DNA of 64,000 nt from Deltaproteobacteria bacterium (GCA_016180855.1 JACPAL010000007.1:25592-89591); one strand, 5' to 3'; positions 30,095-39,636 are shown, counted from the first letter of the stretch. The notes: generated from the letters alone by a model not told the origin. Numbers and translations are program-made.

Positions 30095-30832
30095 GTTCGT
30101 AATCTTGACCCAAATATATCCACGGTTTCGGTCCCAGTCTCGATCGATCGTTGCCATCCCCTTGAGGAGGGTTCCCTCAGAGACCCAATAAGGCTCATAC
30201 CATTCTCGATCCGGATCCATCACAAGCACCTGCCTTCTTTTGGCATCGTAGGCCCCGATCGGCGCGATATGACCGACATCCGCATCATCGGTGTAGATCC
30301 CCTGGATAAAGTTGATGATGAGGAAATCGTCCCCTGATTTTTCATTTTGAACAAGCACCTCGTGGAGACGCTTTTCCGTCTCAGGCAAGGTGTCATCCGT
30401 ATGAAAGAGCTCTACCGATCCCTTGAGACCATAGCTCTGTAAACTCTTTTTCAAGAGATCACCCACTTCATCCATGGACAAGGTACGAACCGTCTTCTTG
30501 GATAAAATTGCCTCATCCCATCGGGGGCTCTTAACCTTCTCCAGAAGAGTTGTTTGAGTAATGAGCGGTTCGTCAGACGACAATCGCCATCCTCTTCTCG
30601 CCGCATTCAAAACCATTGCAACGCTCGCCACAGAGCAGGCCTTTTCATTAAACTGGGCGGCATAATAGGGGGCCAAGGCCCAGTAATCGGGGGCCGGTCT
30701 CTTTCTAAGATACTCATTCCGCTTCGAGAGGGGGACTGCCTCTGGGCCATATTTTGGCTTAGCCTCCTCTGCCAGCAGGAGAGACGGAATGACCAACAGG
30801 AACGAGACAAGGGGTCTGATTTTCCATTTCAT
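30092..30832 (-). CDS. Secreted phytochelatin-synthase-like peptidase (C39-like fold)
   Basis: The 246-residue product has a signal peptide (LVSFLLVIPSLLLAEE). The catalytic triad of the phytochelatin-synthase family fits: Cys in NEKACSVASVAMVLNA, His in VGHIAPIGAYD and Asp in VLVMDPDREW. Bacterial homologues are half-length and mostly cleave glutathione to gamma-Glu-Cys. It is likely periplasmic. The start ATG at 30832 begins directly before the signal peptide; a GTG at 30862 is possible. No metal-resistance genes lie directly beside it. Confidence 0.8.
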   Translation of the reverse strand: MKWKIRPLVSFLLVIPSLLLAEEAKPKYGPEAVPLSKRNEYLRKRPAPDYWALAPYYAAQFNEKACSVASVAMVLNAARRGWRLSSDEPLITQTTLLEKVKSPRWDEAILSKKTVRTLSMDEVGDLLKKSLQSYGLKGSVELFHTDDTLPETEKRLHEVLVQNEKSGDDFLIINFIQGIYTDDADVGHIAPIGAYDAKRRQVLVMDPDREWYEPYWVSEGTLLKGMATIDRDWDRNRGYIWVKITN

Positions 30833-31077
30833 TATGGCGTCCATAGCTTTTTTAGACGACACCGTCTACAAATCGGTCGATCAAACCCTGCTTTGTCTCC
30901 TCACAATACGGAGCCTTATAAAAAGACTATTAAAAACGGTCTCTTGCGTGTATCGTCCGGTTCGCCATTGATGGCACACGATTTGTAATGACTTGGGTAA
31001 AAAAACAACCGTTCGTCCGAAACAAATCGTTTTAAGAAGTCGATAATGAAGGGCGACCGTTTTTGGATAAGGCGAAG

Positions 31078-31968
31078 ATGGCATCCACTTTCAAAAGGCT
31101 TTTAGCTGGCAGTCTGATCGCCTCGCTGCTCATGGCCGGCCAGCCGCTATCTGCAGAACCATCATCCCCCCTCACAGAAAACAGCCTTAAAGGAGCGATC
31201 GACGAGGCCCAATCCCTCTACGAAAATTTCGAATTTGAACAGGCACGCAATCTTCTGCGTGAAGCGCTTTCCTCTCTATCAGGGCAGGAGTTGAACCACA
31301 CAGACCTTCTCTCCCTCGTTCCGGCCTACACCCTGCTTGGTCTGCTTCAACATATCAATGGAGAGAACGCCGATTCGCTGCAGGCGTTTGAAGAGGTTGC
31401 GAGACTCTCCCCCTCAACCATCTTGAGTGAAAATGATTATTCCCCCACGGTCCGTCAGATTTTTCAAAAGGCGCAGGAGAAGGTTTTTTCCCATCGCGAT
31501 GAATTTGGATCGGTGCAGATCAGCTCACGTCCCAAGGGGGCCCAGGTCTTTCTCAATGGCCAACTGAAGGGAAAGAGTCCGTTGGGGCTTGAATCTCTTC
31601 CCCTGGGGCCTCACCGGGTGAGCCTTGTTAAAGAGGGGTTCAAGGCGGAGGTCCATCGTGTCGAGGTCTCACCGCACTCCTCACTAAAGGTCTCATTCCG
31701 GCTTGAGAAAGAGGCCCCCATCGATACACACCTCTCCTCAGACACAAATTTTATCCAGGATTCTCCCAAAATGGACGTTGTGGAGGGCCGATCGATCCGA
31801 AAACCGTTCTGGAGGAGACCCCTCTTCTGGATCATTGCAGGGATTGCCGTCGGGACAGGAACGGGGGTCGGCCTTGCCTTAAGTCAGGGAGGTGACGACT
31901 CAGCAGGGGGCGGCGGAAGCTCGTCCGTTCAGGTTCAAACACCGGTCTTGGGAGGCAGCCTACGATGA
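31078..31968 (+). CDS. PEGA-domain envelope protein
   Basis: The product has a signal peptide (LAGSLIASLLMAGQPLSAEP), TPR-like helices (residues 30-130: AIDEAQSLYENFEFEQARN) and a PEGA domain (GSVQISSRPKGAQVFLNGQL, about residues 143-210). A second hydrophobic helix (LFWIIAGIAVGTGTGVGLAL) near the end is followed by a Gly/Ser-rich tail. PEGA domains usually bind surface layers or other proteins. I took the ATG at 31078, with AAGGCG nearby. It overlaps the large lipoprotein gene by 4 bases, so the two probably work together in the envelope. Confidence 0.75.
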   Translation: MASTFKRLLAGSLIASLLMAGQPLSAEPSSPLTENSLKGAIDEAQSLYENFEFEQARNLLREALSSLSGQELNHTDLLSLVPAYTLLGLLQHINGENADSLQAFEEVARLSPSTILSENDYSPTVRQIFQKAQEKVFSHRDEFGSVQISSRPKGAQVFLNGQLKGKSPLGLESLPLGPHRVSLVKEGFKAEVHRVEVSPHSSLKVSFRLEKEAPIDTHLSSDTNFIQDSPKMDVVEGRSIRKPFWRRPLFWIIAGIAVGTGTGVGLALSQGGDDSAGGGGSSSVQVQTPVLGGSLR

Positions 31969-34900
31969 AGGTTCGATTACTTCTCCTCCCGGTGCTCTTT
32001 CTCTGCCTCTCTCTCCAGATCGGCTGTCTTGGATCTCGAGGGGATAATAAAAAACCGGGATTTGAAACTATTCCTCCTCAGAAATTGCAGGCGCTGGGGC
32101 TGCCGTTATCGGCCTTTGTTGTTGTTTCGTTGGATCCTGCCACAAGACATCCCCTCCTTCTGGATTCCTCAACCAACAGCTTCAAGGGAGAGGTCAAGGT
32201 TCCCCTCGGGAGTCAATTTGATCTGACAGTCATCTATACAGTGGATGATCCGATATCGGGGAAGGTGATCGAGATCGCTCACTATGTTCGGAAAGAGGTG
32301 CTTGCTGAGACGGAGACGACACAGGTTATTTACCTCGGAGACGAGAACAACTGGCAGACCCTCTTTGACCTCTCTCCCGGAATACCTAACGACCTGAATC
32401 TGGATGGGGACGCCTACAACAATTTTATCGAGGTGGCGTATGGCAGCCATCCCGAAAATTCGGAAAGCCTCCCGGAAGGGGCCAAGACCTCAGCAACCCA
32501 TAAAGATCCAATTTTTGGTTCTCAGGACGTCGCGCTTCCTCCTCCCGGCGCTGACATCACCGCCGCACTCAAGGGAGAAGAGGAGGTCCTGCTCGAGACA
32601 ACGACTCCATTTGACTTAAAGGAGTTTAAATTATTGTCCCCCGGCTATGGCATTGAAATCCTCTCATCCGCCGAAGAGATCCTTGAGGCCAAAAAGATGA
32701 AGGTCAGGATCAACACCAAACGGTTTGTGACGGGAAACAAGGTAGGAGAGATGGTTTTGGTCATCCGGGTTGTTGATGAATATGATCTTTCACGGGAGAC
32801 CGCTCTCCGGGACTCTATCAGCTTTTCCTGGGAACTCGACGACCCCTCAGGGATCGATAGCTCCAACACCTCGGTCCTCTTGAGGAGCCTGGATAGAAAC
32901 TTTACCGTTGGAATAGTGGTCACAGATGAAAAACCGGAGGCCTCACGTCTCCTCTCACAAATCGGTCTCGAAACAATCGGGTATCCCGATGGAACCTACC
33001 AGATGGAGTTTTTAACCAGAGATAGTGCCGGCAATCCCCTTTTTGAGACAATTCCTGTAAGGATTCAAAACAGCAGGGCCGTCAGCCAGTTTGGTGCGAA
33101 GATCTCTGCTGTTCCGGGCTCTATACCGGAAGATGCCGGTCTGACACTCAGTGCCCGAGAATCGGTCGGCCCATTCCCCAATCAGCTAAAACTTTACGAA
33201 TGGAACTGTACCGACCTGGCCAATTTCAATCCATCGGGGATGGGAGAGGGCTTTAGGCTGGATCGTCTTCCCAATGTGACACGGGCCGAACGGTCAAGGA
33301 CGGTCCGCTGCCGACTGCTCTTCCAGAACGGGAGTTTCCGGGAAGAGGCAACGACCTCATTCGATGTCAGCTTTGTGAATGCAACACCGATCATTGAGAC
33401 CCTTCAACTCACCCCGACCAACGGAACCGACATCTTATCCGACAACTTCACCATTTCATGGAACACAATCGATCCGGACAGAGACACGCTTCTCTACGAC
33501 CTTACGATTACAAGACAAGATCCGAATGGCCCCCCCGTCACTGTGACGACCTGTTCTAACCTGACCCTCTCCTCTTTGAACGAAATGAGTGATCTTTCAA
33601 ATCTCTGCACGGAACCGGCGAAGGGGTTCGGGGAGCTGTTAAGCCCGTTCCGGTTAGGGGCCAAGTCAGGATACGCCTTCCTTCTCACGGCCAAAGATGT
33701 GGATGGGGCAACCGGTCAGGCAACAACCTCCGGAACTGTGTTGGATAACAATCTGCTTGGGCGTTGGAGCTCCAGCGGTCTGGATGGGATCAATCTCCCG
33801 TTTGAGGCACCGGAGGAGGAGAGTTTTGATTTTGGCACGGGTGATTTTACACTCTCGGCCTGGATCTCTCCGGGAGGGGGAGGAACCGAATCGATCTTGA
33901 GCAAGAATGTCGATGGGAACGGCTTTAACCTGTTCCGGTATCTCTCTAACTATATCAACTTCTCGGTTCAGGAATGCAGCACCTTTCTGTCCGTTCGTCA
34001 TCCGACCGACCACTGGATGCAGGTCGTTGTTGCAAAAAGAGGGTCGGTCTTCTCACTCTATCTGAACGGCGAACTGGAGGATCAGAAGGAATGTCAGGGC
34101 GTGAACATCAGTAACAACTCCCCGCTGGTTGTCGGATGTAACCGATCCCCAGGAAGTTGCACGGAGCCTTTTAGCAGATCGATCGACGAGGTGTCGGTCT
34201 ACAACCGGGTCATCCGTATTGATGAGGTGAGGAGGGACTGCCGGCGAAACCACCCGAGCCCAACCTCCTGCCCCGATCCGAAAGAGCCGATCATCCTTGC
34301 CCCAACACCGAATCAGATCCTCCCACCGACCCGAATTTTCTGGAACTGGAGGGGTGAGAAGGATCCGGACGGGGGGTTGGTCTATCCTGATCAGGGGTAT
34401 AAGGTTGATTTTGATATTGACAACAATTTGGCTAACGGCGCTTTCGAGTCGACATTCGTTCCAAGCTATAACAATATCAGCGATCGAACGAGCGAGTCTT
34501 CAGAACATCATGTGGAGTCGGAGGAGATTAATCCGAATCGGGCCTACAAGTTACGGATACGGCCTGTCCAGAATGATTCTATCCTCTCTGGATTTGATGC
34601 CACGCGAGTCTTCTTGACCGATAACTCCGTCGTCGCCTGGTGGAATTTCTATGAGGGGACCGGTTCGATTGCGGGGGATGTCGTTGGTGGTTATGATGGC
34701 CAGTTGATCAATTTTGGAGGGATTGGCTGGAGCGACGGCCTGATCGATCTTGGTGCGTTTACCGATCGGTCGCTCAATTTTGATGGCAATGATGATTTTG
34801 TCGATATCTCCCATGACCCCCTCCTGGTCCCTGCCAACCTGACACTGGAGGCATGGGTCAACCCGACACGGCTCGATGGCTGCAACGGGGAGAGCTGTGG

Positions 34901-35333
34901 TATCCTGAACAAGAGTTCGGGTGGCAACGGCTACCGGTTGGCAATCGATCCATCGGGCACAATTTCGTTCGGTTTCGGAGATGGGGTGACGGGCGAGAGC
35001 AACACGGCCTCTGCAACATTAGGGAATGGGACTGATACCTGGACGCACCTCGCCGCAACCCACAACGGCTCCATAGGGGCCCTCTTTCAGAACGGCCGAT
35101 TTGAATCATCCGCCACGGCCCCACTGAGGGACTCCATGGGGAACCCAAATCTGCAAATTGGCCGGGACTACCCCACGGGGTATTTCAATGGGATCATCGA
35201 TGAGGTGCGGATCTACAACCGGGCGATGGACGGCCTCGACCTCTGCAATAGCTACCTCTCCTTCTGCTACTCGGCCCAAGAAGAGGATCCCCGACTGAAT
35301 CCCTCACCCCCATTGAAGATAAAGATGGGGTGA
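31965..35333 (+). CDS. Large lipoprotein with two LamG-like domains
   Basis: The 1122-residue protein begins with a lipoprotein signal ending LSLQIGCLGS. The middle has Ig-like stretches (DNFTISWNTIDPDRDTLLYD, then another near residue 790). Two concanavalin-like LamG domains lie at about 615-755 (FGTGDFTLSAWISPGGGGTE to SRSIDEVSVYNRVIR) and 935-1090 (LNFDGNDDFVDISHDPLLVP to GIIDEVRIYNRAM). Such domains bind carbohydrates or proteins on the cell surface. It overlaps the PEGA gene by 4 bases. The last 100 bases of coding sequence are repeated exactly 767 bases downstream. Confidence 0.82.
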   Translation: MKVRLLLLPVLFLCLSLQIGCLGSRGDNKKPGFETIPPQKLQALGLPLSAFVVVSLDPATRHPLLLDSSTNSFKGEVKVPLGSQFDLTVIYTVDDPISGKVIEIAHYVRKEVLAETETTQVIYLGDENNWQTLFDLSPGIPNDLNLDGDAYNNFIEVAYGSHPENSESLPEGAKTSATHKDPIFGSQDVALPPPGADITAALKGEEEVLLETTTPFDLKEFKLLSPGYGIEILSSAEEILEAKKMKVRINTKRFVTGNKVGEMVLVIRVVDEYDLSRETALRDSISFSWELDDPSGIDSSNTSVLLRSLDRNFTVGIVVTDEKPEASRLLSQIGLETIGYPDGTYQMEFLTRDSAGNPLFETIPVRIQNSRAVSQFGAKISAVPGSIPEDAGLTLSARESVGPFPNQLKLYEWNCTDLANFNPSGMGEGFRLDRLPNVTRAERSRTVRCRLLFQNGSFREEATTSFDVSFVNATPIIETLQLTPTNGTDILSDNFTISWNTIDPDRDTLLYDLTITRQDPNGPPVTVTTCSNLTLSSLNEMSDLSNLCTEPAKGFGELLSPFRLGAKSGYAFLLTAKDVDGATGQATTSGTVLDNNLLGRWSSSGLDGINLPFEAPEEESFDFGTGDFTLSAWISPGGGGTESILSKNVDGNGFNLFRYLSNYINFSVQECSTFLSVRHPTDHWMQVVVAKRGSVFSLYLNGELEDQKECQGVNISNNSPLVVGCNRSPGSCTEPFSRSIDEVSVYNRVIRIDEVRRDCRRNHPSPTSCPDPKEPIILAPTPNQILPPTRIFWNWRGEKDPDGGLVYPDQGYKVDFDIDNNLANGAFESTFVPSYNNISDRTSESSEHHVESEEINPNRAYKLRIRPVQNDSILSGFDATRVFLTDNSVVAWWNFYEGTGSIAGDVVGGYDGQLINFGGIGWSDGLIDLGAFTDRSLNFDGNDDFVDISHDPLLVPANLTLEAWVNPTRLDGCNGESCGILNKSSGGNGYRLAIDPSGTISFGFGDGVTGESNTASATLGNGTDTWTHLAATHNGSIGALFQNGRFESSATAPLRDSMGNPNLQIGRDYPTGYFNGIIDEVRIYNRAMDGLDLCNSYLSFCYSAQEEDPRLNPSPPLKIKMG
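35188..35287. repeat. Direct repeat, copy 1 (3' end of the LamG gene)
   Basis: 100 bases identical to 35955-36054. It codes for the second half of the last LamG domain, FNGIIDEVRIYNRAMDG and on. Confidence 0.97.
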
Positions 35334-35340
35334 GGGGGGG
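35301..35340. terminator. Hairpin at the end of the LamG gene
   Basis: CCCTCACCCCCAT and ATGGGGTGAGGG pair with a one-base bulge around a 12-base loop, spanning the stop codon. The motif CCCTCACCC...GGGTGAGGG recurs at 39637-39684, so it belongs to a repeat family. No T-tract follows. Confidence 0.5.
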
Positions 35341-35823
35341 TCAATCCGAAACATAACTATCAACGGGACGGTTTTCTGCTGCTACGATCTGCTCTTCAAT
35401 ATTTCTTAGGCCCCGCTCAACATCTTCAAGAATAGAATCAGATTCAGTCAAGGAGGCGTCCTTCCAACTGTAACTTTTCCCCCTAACACCTACTGTTATA
35501 CCCAACTTGGTATAATTATAATATTTCGTGGGATCAATATCATAATTTGCCGTCCCAGAAGAATAGATCACCCGGATCGAATCAACCTTTGCATAGAGGA
35601 GATCGCTGCTAACTATTTTTCGAACGTCTCCCCCAACGGTGCCCTGAGAACAGTTGCCAAAACCGACCATCGTGATTTTTGAGCCTGAGGATGGATAATC
35701 ACAGCCGTTTTCATTGGATCTCATAATTTCTGGACATGGGAACCCAGACCATTTCTGCTTCGGTAAGCAAGCGGCCAAAAGAGCTGTGGTGGCTACCCCT
35801 GCGAGGGAAATCAAACATTTCAT
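35341..35823 (-). CDS. Putative lipoprotein of unknown function
   Basis: AAAGGAGG precedes the ATG. The 160-residue product has a signal peptide ending TTALLAACLPK, a classic lipobox. The mature part has four Cys (GFPCPE, NGCDYP, GNCSQ and the lipid-bearing Cys) and ends in a charged helix. No family recognised. It is opposite in strand to the LamG gene and lies between the two copies of a direct repeat, so it may have come in with a duplication. Confidence 0.65.
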   Translation of the reverse strand: MKCLISLAGVATTALLAACLPKQKWSGFPCPEIMRSNENGCDYPSSGSKITMVGFGNCSQGTVGGDVRKIVSSDLLYAKVDSIRVIYSSGTANYDIDPTKYYNYTKLGITVGVRGKSYSWKDASLTESDSILEDVERGLRNIEEQIVAAENRPVDSYVSD

Positions 35824-35954
35824 CGGAACCTCCTTTTTTTCTGTTCTATTTTTTTTCGCTCTCTTTTTTTTCTTTTTTCTGCAGACAAGTCTTGTTGTTG
35901 CGAAAAACTGCCATTTCGAAGAGAAAAACTGGTCTCTTCAGAGAACAGACCATT

Positions 35955-36070
35955 ATGGGATCATCGATGAGGTGCGGATCTACAACCGGGCGATGGACGG
36001 CCTCGACCTCTGCAATAGCTACCTCTCCTTCTGCTACTCGGCCCAAGAAGAGGAAGATGGGGTGAGGGGG
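35955..36070. repeat. Direct repeat, copy 2 (fragment of the LamG gene end)
   Basis: 35955-36054 is identical to 35188-35287. A further 16 bases (AGATGGGGTGAGGGGG) match the right arm of the hairpin at the end of the LamG gene, so the left hairpin arm and about 50 bases were lost. The copy has no start, and 35824-35954 in front of it contains only a T-rich tract. Confidence 0.95.
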
Positions 36071-36072
36071 GA

Positions 36073-38400
36073 TCAATCCGCCGTCGTCAGATACTTCAGG
36101 TCCCCGTTCGTCGCGTCGTAATAGGAGATATGAAGGCGATCATTTGAATCAATGGCAATGTCACAATAGTTGCCGACATCGCCGGCAGAGTCGAGCGTTG
36201 TCGCTACCCAATCACCACTCAGGTTTGTGACGTATCTCAGATTGTTGGTCCCTATGCTGTCTTCATAGTAAACGAGATGTACAAAACCTTGGGAATCGAC
36301 CGCAACGGCGATTGGGTCTCCTGAGGTCGTGTCAACCAGCTCCCCTTCCCAGTTCGAACCGTTTTTGGAGGCGACATAAATATCCCCATTTTCCCAATAG
36401 GCAATAATGACCTTTGCATCATCACTGACAGTTATGGAGGGTGAAAGTCCGGTATTATTCCCTGATTGAACTACTTCTACGGCCCAGGAGCCCGACACAT
36501 TGGTGGCATACTGCAGGCTCGAGGGACGAACATTCGAATGAGCTGCAATATGAACCCGATTATTCGGGCCAATCGTCAAGGAAGGTTCCTCGATCCCCCT
36601 GTCGAATGGTATAATTTGAGAGGACCAGGCACCGGAAGAGCCGGTAACATATCGGACATAACCTGAGCCCTCAATCCAGTGGGCGATATGAACGGCCCCA
36701 CTCGAATCGACCGCAATCGATGGCGAAAAGCCTCCTGCCTCAACTCTCTCATTAACCCAGATGCCAGAAGCGTTAGTCGCATATCTAAGCGTCCCATTGG
36801 TGGCATCTCGATAGGCGATGTGAAGCTTGTCGTTTGAATCAATCGCGATTGAGGTACCAATACCAACATCAGCACTCTCATCGACCGGCAAATGGATCAG
36901 TGCCCCATTCGTAAGATTCCAGAGTGATAACCTTGGGGCATTGGCCTGATAGCTGGAGATGTAAGCCTTTCCGGACGAATCAACCGTAATGGAGCTATAT
37001 TGTCCGTGATTGTTCGTATTTGGACTCGTGGAATAAATCTTTACCACCTCAATCCCGTCGCTGATCGTTGGCGAGATATTGCCCGCCGCATCCTTAAGCC
37101 AGAGGTATTGGGTCGAGAGCCCCCGGAGATCGGTCAGATTCCGGGAGGAGGAGGTGGAAAGGGAGGTCGTCGAACTAATAGAGATCCAGTTGCCATCGTT
37201 CAGATCGGGTGGCGTTGAATCGGAACTCAGATAATACGCCGTGATCCCGATTGAATCGGTGCCGGTCATGTCGGCTGAAACGGTTGAATCGACGGTCAAT
37301 TTGTTTCCATCATCCAGCCTCAGGCCCCCTGTCGGTGGATTCGCATCGAGCGTGATCGTGCCGGATGTTGTTCCGGTCCGATTCAACGAATCCTTGAGAT
37401 GGAGATAGACCGTCTTCAACCGATCGCCCGGAGAGAGCTCCAGATTCACCGTTTTCTGCAAACTGGCAGAAGGGGATTCAATCGCTGTCCACGAGGCATC
37501 AAAGGGGGAAGGGGCGGAGGCGATCGTCTCCGAGACGAGATAACCGGTGATCGTCGTTGAACTAAGACCGGAGAGGCCAAGCGAGAGATTCCTCATTGCG
37601 GTGTAACGGGCATTGTTGTTGATCGTAAGACCCGCCGTGAGTTCAATCGCCGCAAGATCGATCGTGTCCAGGACAGACTCGGAGATCTGCCCGGCCTCAT
37701 TCTTCACCCAACCATAAATAGTGTGTGCTCCGACAGAAGGGATGAGGGTAAAATCGGTCTCGATCTCTACCGACCCTTTCGGTTCCAACAGCGGATTCCA
37801 GAGAGGGGAGTCGGATGACGGGACAGCCCCATCCTCCGACAGCATATAATGTGTGATCTTTATGCGGGAGGAGCCGGTCAGTCTGACGGTCACCGAAAGA
37901 TCGTCAGTAGCCGTGTCCCCGTTGTTGATCGTGATCGCCCCGGCCGGCCTCTGGGTCGAGAGGGTCAGTGTCAGACAGGTCACGGGTGAAAGATTGTTGT
38001 CACCCTCCTTAAACCAGACATGAACCGTCTTGTTTCCATCCCCTGGCGAAAGGACCGATGCAACCTCCCCCGAATACTCAGAAACGGGGGTCACGAGGAC
38101 CCAGGACGGATCGGAGAGAGAGGGGGTCTCCAGTCTCTCCGAGATAAAGTAACCGGCGACCCTGTTTGCGTGTCTTGCGGAAAGGAGAAGGGTGATGTTC
38201 TGCGAGGTGGCTATCGTCCCCTCACCCTTGAGTACAACCGACTGGTTCCAGTTGGAATCGGGGGTTGAAGAGCATTCGGCAGGACCACTCTCGGAACCGG
38301 TGACGGATGGGGAGGAAGAAGGGGAGTCCGATCCCTTTTTACCGAAACAGGAGAGGAGCAGGAGAGAGCAAAGAATGACGGAAAGCGCCCGGGACGACAC
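36073..38400 (-). CDS. Lipoprotein with Ig-like repeats and a C-terminal propeller-like domain
   Basis: The signal peptide and lipobox are SVILCSLLLLSC. A Ser/Pro-rich spacer leads to about four Ig-like repeats of some 95 residues (TINNGDTATDDLSVTVRLTG, TINNNARYTAMRNLSLGLSG and so on). From about residue 490 come repeats with the pattern S-I-x-[VI]-D-S-x4-H-I-[AS]-Y-x-D (SIAIDSNDKLHIAYRDATNG, IAIDSNDRLHISYYDATNGD), which suggest a beta-propeller. The same repeat pattern occurs in the three proteins at 43-48 kb, but this one lacks their C-terminal motif and ends KYLTTAD. I took the GTG at 38400, directly before the signal peptide. Function unknown, surface-exposed. Confidence 0.72.
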   Translation of the reverse strand: MSSRALSVILCSLLLLSCFGKKGSDSPSSSPSVTGSESGPAECSSTPDSNWNQSVVLKGEGTIATSQNITLLLSARHANRVAGYFISERLETPSLSDPSWVLVTPVSEYSGEVASVLSPGDGNKTVHVWFKEGDNNLSPVTCLTLTLSTQRPAGAITINNGDTATDDLSVTVRLTGSSRIKITHYMLSEDGAVPSSDSPLWNPLLEPKGSVEIETDFTLIPSVGAHTIYGWVKNEAGQISESVLDTIDLAAIELTAGLTINNNARYTAMRNLSLGLSGLSSTTITGYLVSETIASAPSPFDASWTAIESPSASLQKTVNLELSPGDRLKTVYLHLKDSLNRTGTTSGTITLDANPPTGGLRLDDGNKLTVDSTVSADMTGTDSIGITAYYLSSDSTPPDLNDGNWISISSTTSLSTSSSRNLTDLRGLSTQYLWLKDAAGNISPTISDGIEVVKIYSTSPNTNNHGQYSSITVDSSGKAYISSYQANAPRLSLWNLTNGALIHLPVDESADVGIGTSIAIDSNDKLHIAYRDATNGTLRYATNASGIWVNERVEAGGFSPSIAVDSSGAVHIAHWIEGSGYVRYVTGSSGAWSSQIIPFDRGIEEPSLTIGPNNRVHIAAHSNVRPSSLQYATNVSGSWAVEVVQSGNNTGLSPSITVSDDAKVIIAYWENGDIYVASKNGSNWEGELVDTTSGDPIAVAVDSQGFVHLVYYEDSIGTNNLRYVTNLSGDWVATTLDSAGDVGNYCDIAIDSNDRLHISYYDATNGDLKYLTTAD

Positions 38401-38451
38401 AAACCGGAATTTCTCATGATTCAGGAGGCAGGGCAAATAAAAAGAATCGTG

Positions 38452-38775
38452 TTACCGGTAGCGGTAAAGTTCGTCCAAGTGGCGATCAAACTCCTTATGA
38501 ACCGGGTTCAGCCTAAAACCACGATACTCCGCACGGCATCGATAACAGACCGTCATCCAGGGGACACGACGAAACAGGATAAAATCAATGAGTGCAACAA
38601 CGAGCAAGGAGATCCCGTAGGTCCAGGGGACCGTTACAATCCCGACAAGGATAATCGGAATCGCAATCTTTCTTGGAAAATCTTTTTGGAGATAGAGATC
38701 CGGGGCGTTGCAGGAGAGACAGTGGATAACCATCTCTTCTGGATTACTGGCGGTGTTTTTTTCCCCCTCTATCAC
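38452..38775 (-). CDS. Small membrane protein with Cys-rich ends
   Basis: The 107-residue protein has an N-terminal CLSCNAPDLY and a later VCYRCRAEYRGF, making a possible four-Cys zinc site across two hydrophobic helices (IAIPIILVGIVTVPW and ISLLVVALIDFILF). It ends in a charged tail. It overlaps the upstream membrane-protein gene by 4 bases, so the two are probably produced together. No family recognised. Confidence 0.65.
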   Translation of the reverse strand: MIEGEKNTASNPEEMVIHCLSCNAPDLYLQKDFPRKIAIPIILVGIVTVPWTYGISLLVVALIDFILFRRVPWMTVCYRCRAEYRGFRLNPVHKEFDRHLDELYRYR

Positions 38776-39623
38776 AACGGTATCGCCGATAATAAAAACA
38801 GATATCGTGCTGCAAGTTCACCGATAAATACAAACGCAATCGCAACGTACATGATCCCGGTTGCCGACTGGTTCGAACCGATCCGGGCGGTGCTCCAGAT
38901 CATCGCCACCACGACCGCCGGAACCAAAAGACCGACTAAAATCCTCTGCCAGAAGAAAATCCCATGCCCGGCAAAAGAAATGAGACCTTCCAGGAAGTTT
39001 TCTCCCGGATAAACGAGCTCCCGATAGCTTAAAAGAGATACCCCAACCGCCAGGAACCGGAACATCAGGATTGCAATGAGGATCCAGGCCATTGTGACAA
39101 GAAGCCTTTTGGGCATGTCGGTATTCACCAAATAGTAGTGACCAAAGATCATCCCGGCCAAAAAACCTCCCAAAACGAGTGAGGCCGAAAGAAAATGAAG
39201 CGGGAGTAAAACAGAATGTATCCAGAGCGGAGGAATCGCGGGACGATAAACCAGCGAATCAACGAGAATAGCACTCAAACCAATAGAGGCGATCAACACC
39301 AAACCAGCACGCGTCACCTGCCCACTAAAAAAGCGCAGATGAAACCACTGGGCAAAGGTCATCGCCAGAAAAAAGAGGAAGAGGATCTGCGATAACCGCC
39401 TTAACAAGGCCCCCTCCCCCACCGGCTGCCCAAAAACTTCAGGGAGATGAAAGGTTGCTTTGTACTGAAGAATCAGCGCAATCAGGGTAAACAAAAAAGT
39501 CCAGAAGCTGATTGATTTGAAAAATCGGCGGTCGACCAGCGCCGGCGGAAGCAGTGCAACCGTTGCAATCATCCCAACCGCCATCTGAAAAAGGAACGTG
39601 ACAAGAATGAAGGAGATCGACAT
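38772..39623 (-). CDS. Polytopic membrane protein of unknown function
   Basis: The 283-residue protein has about eight hydrophobic segments, among them FILVTFLFQMAVGMIATVAL, FFSVS-type FWTFLFTLIALILQY, and a last FIGELAARYLFLLSAIPL. His residues occur in helices (FAQWFHLRFF, SVLLPLHFLSASL, GMIFGHYYL) and could bind haem, as in NrfD/DmsC-like quinone-binding subunits; this is only an impression. A partner FeS or haem protein is not adjacent. Its partner gene overlaps by 4 bases. Confidence 0.6.
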   Translation of the reverse strand: MSISFILVTFLFQMAVGMIATVALLPPALVDRRFFKSISFWTFLFTLIALILQYKATFHLPEVFGQPVGEGALLRRLSQILFLFFLAMTFAQWFHLRFFSGQVTRAGLVLIASIGLSAILVDSLVYRPAIPPLWIHSVLLPLHFLSASLVLGGFLAGMIFGHYYLVNTDMPKRLLVTMAWILIAILMFRFLAVGVSLLSYRELVYPGENFLEGLISFAGHGIFFWQRILVGLLVPAVVVAMIWSTARIGSNQSATGIMYVAIAFVFIGELAARYLFLLSAIPL

Positions 39624-39636
39624 AGGTAGCCTTTAT

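Noticed and set aside
29832..30113. Minus-strand frame of 93 codons between the radical-SAM and peptidase genes
   Set aside because: The plus strand shows a far better membrane helix and Pro-rich end; no ribosome site on the minus strand.
30974..30989. TGGCAC-ACGAT-TTGT before the PEGA gene as a second sigma-54 promoter
   Set aside because: The invariant GC of the -12 element is GT here, so the match is not good enough.
38772..39623. NrfD/DmsC-type quinone-binding subunit
   Set aside because: Only hydrophobicity and scattered His residues suggest it; no partner oxidoreductase gene and no family motif.
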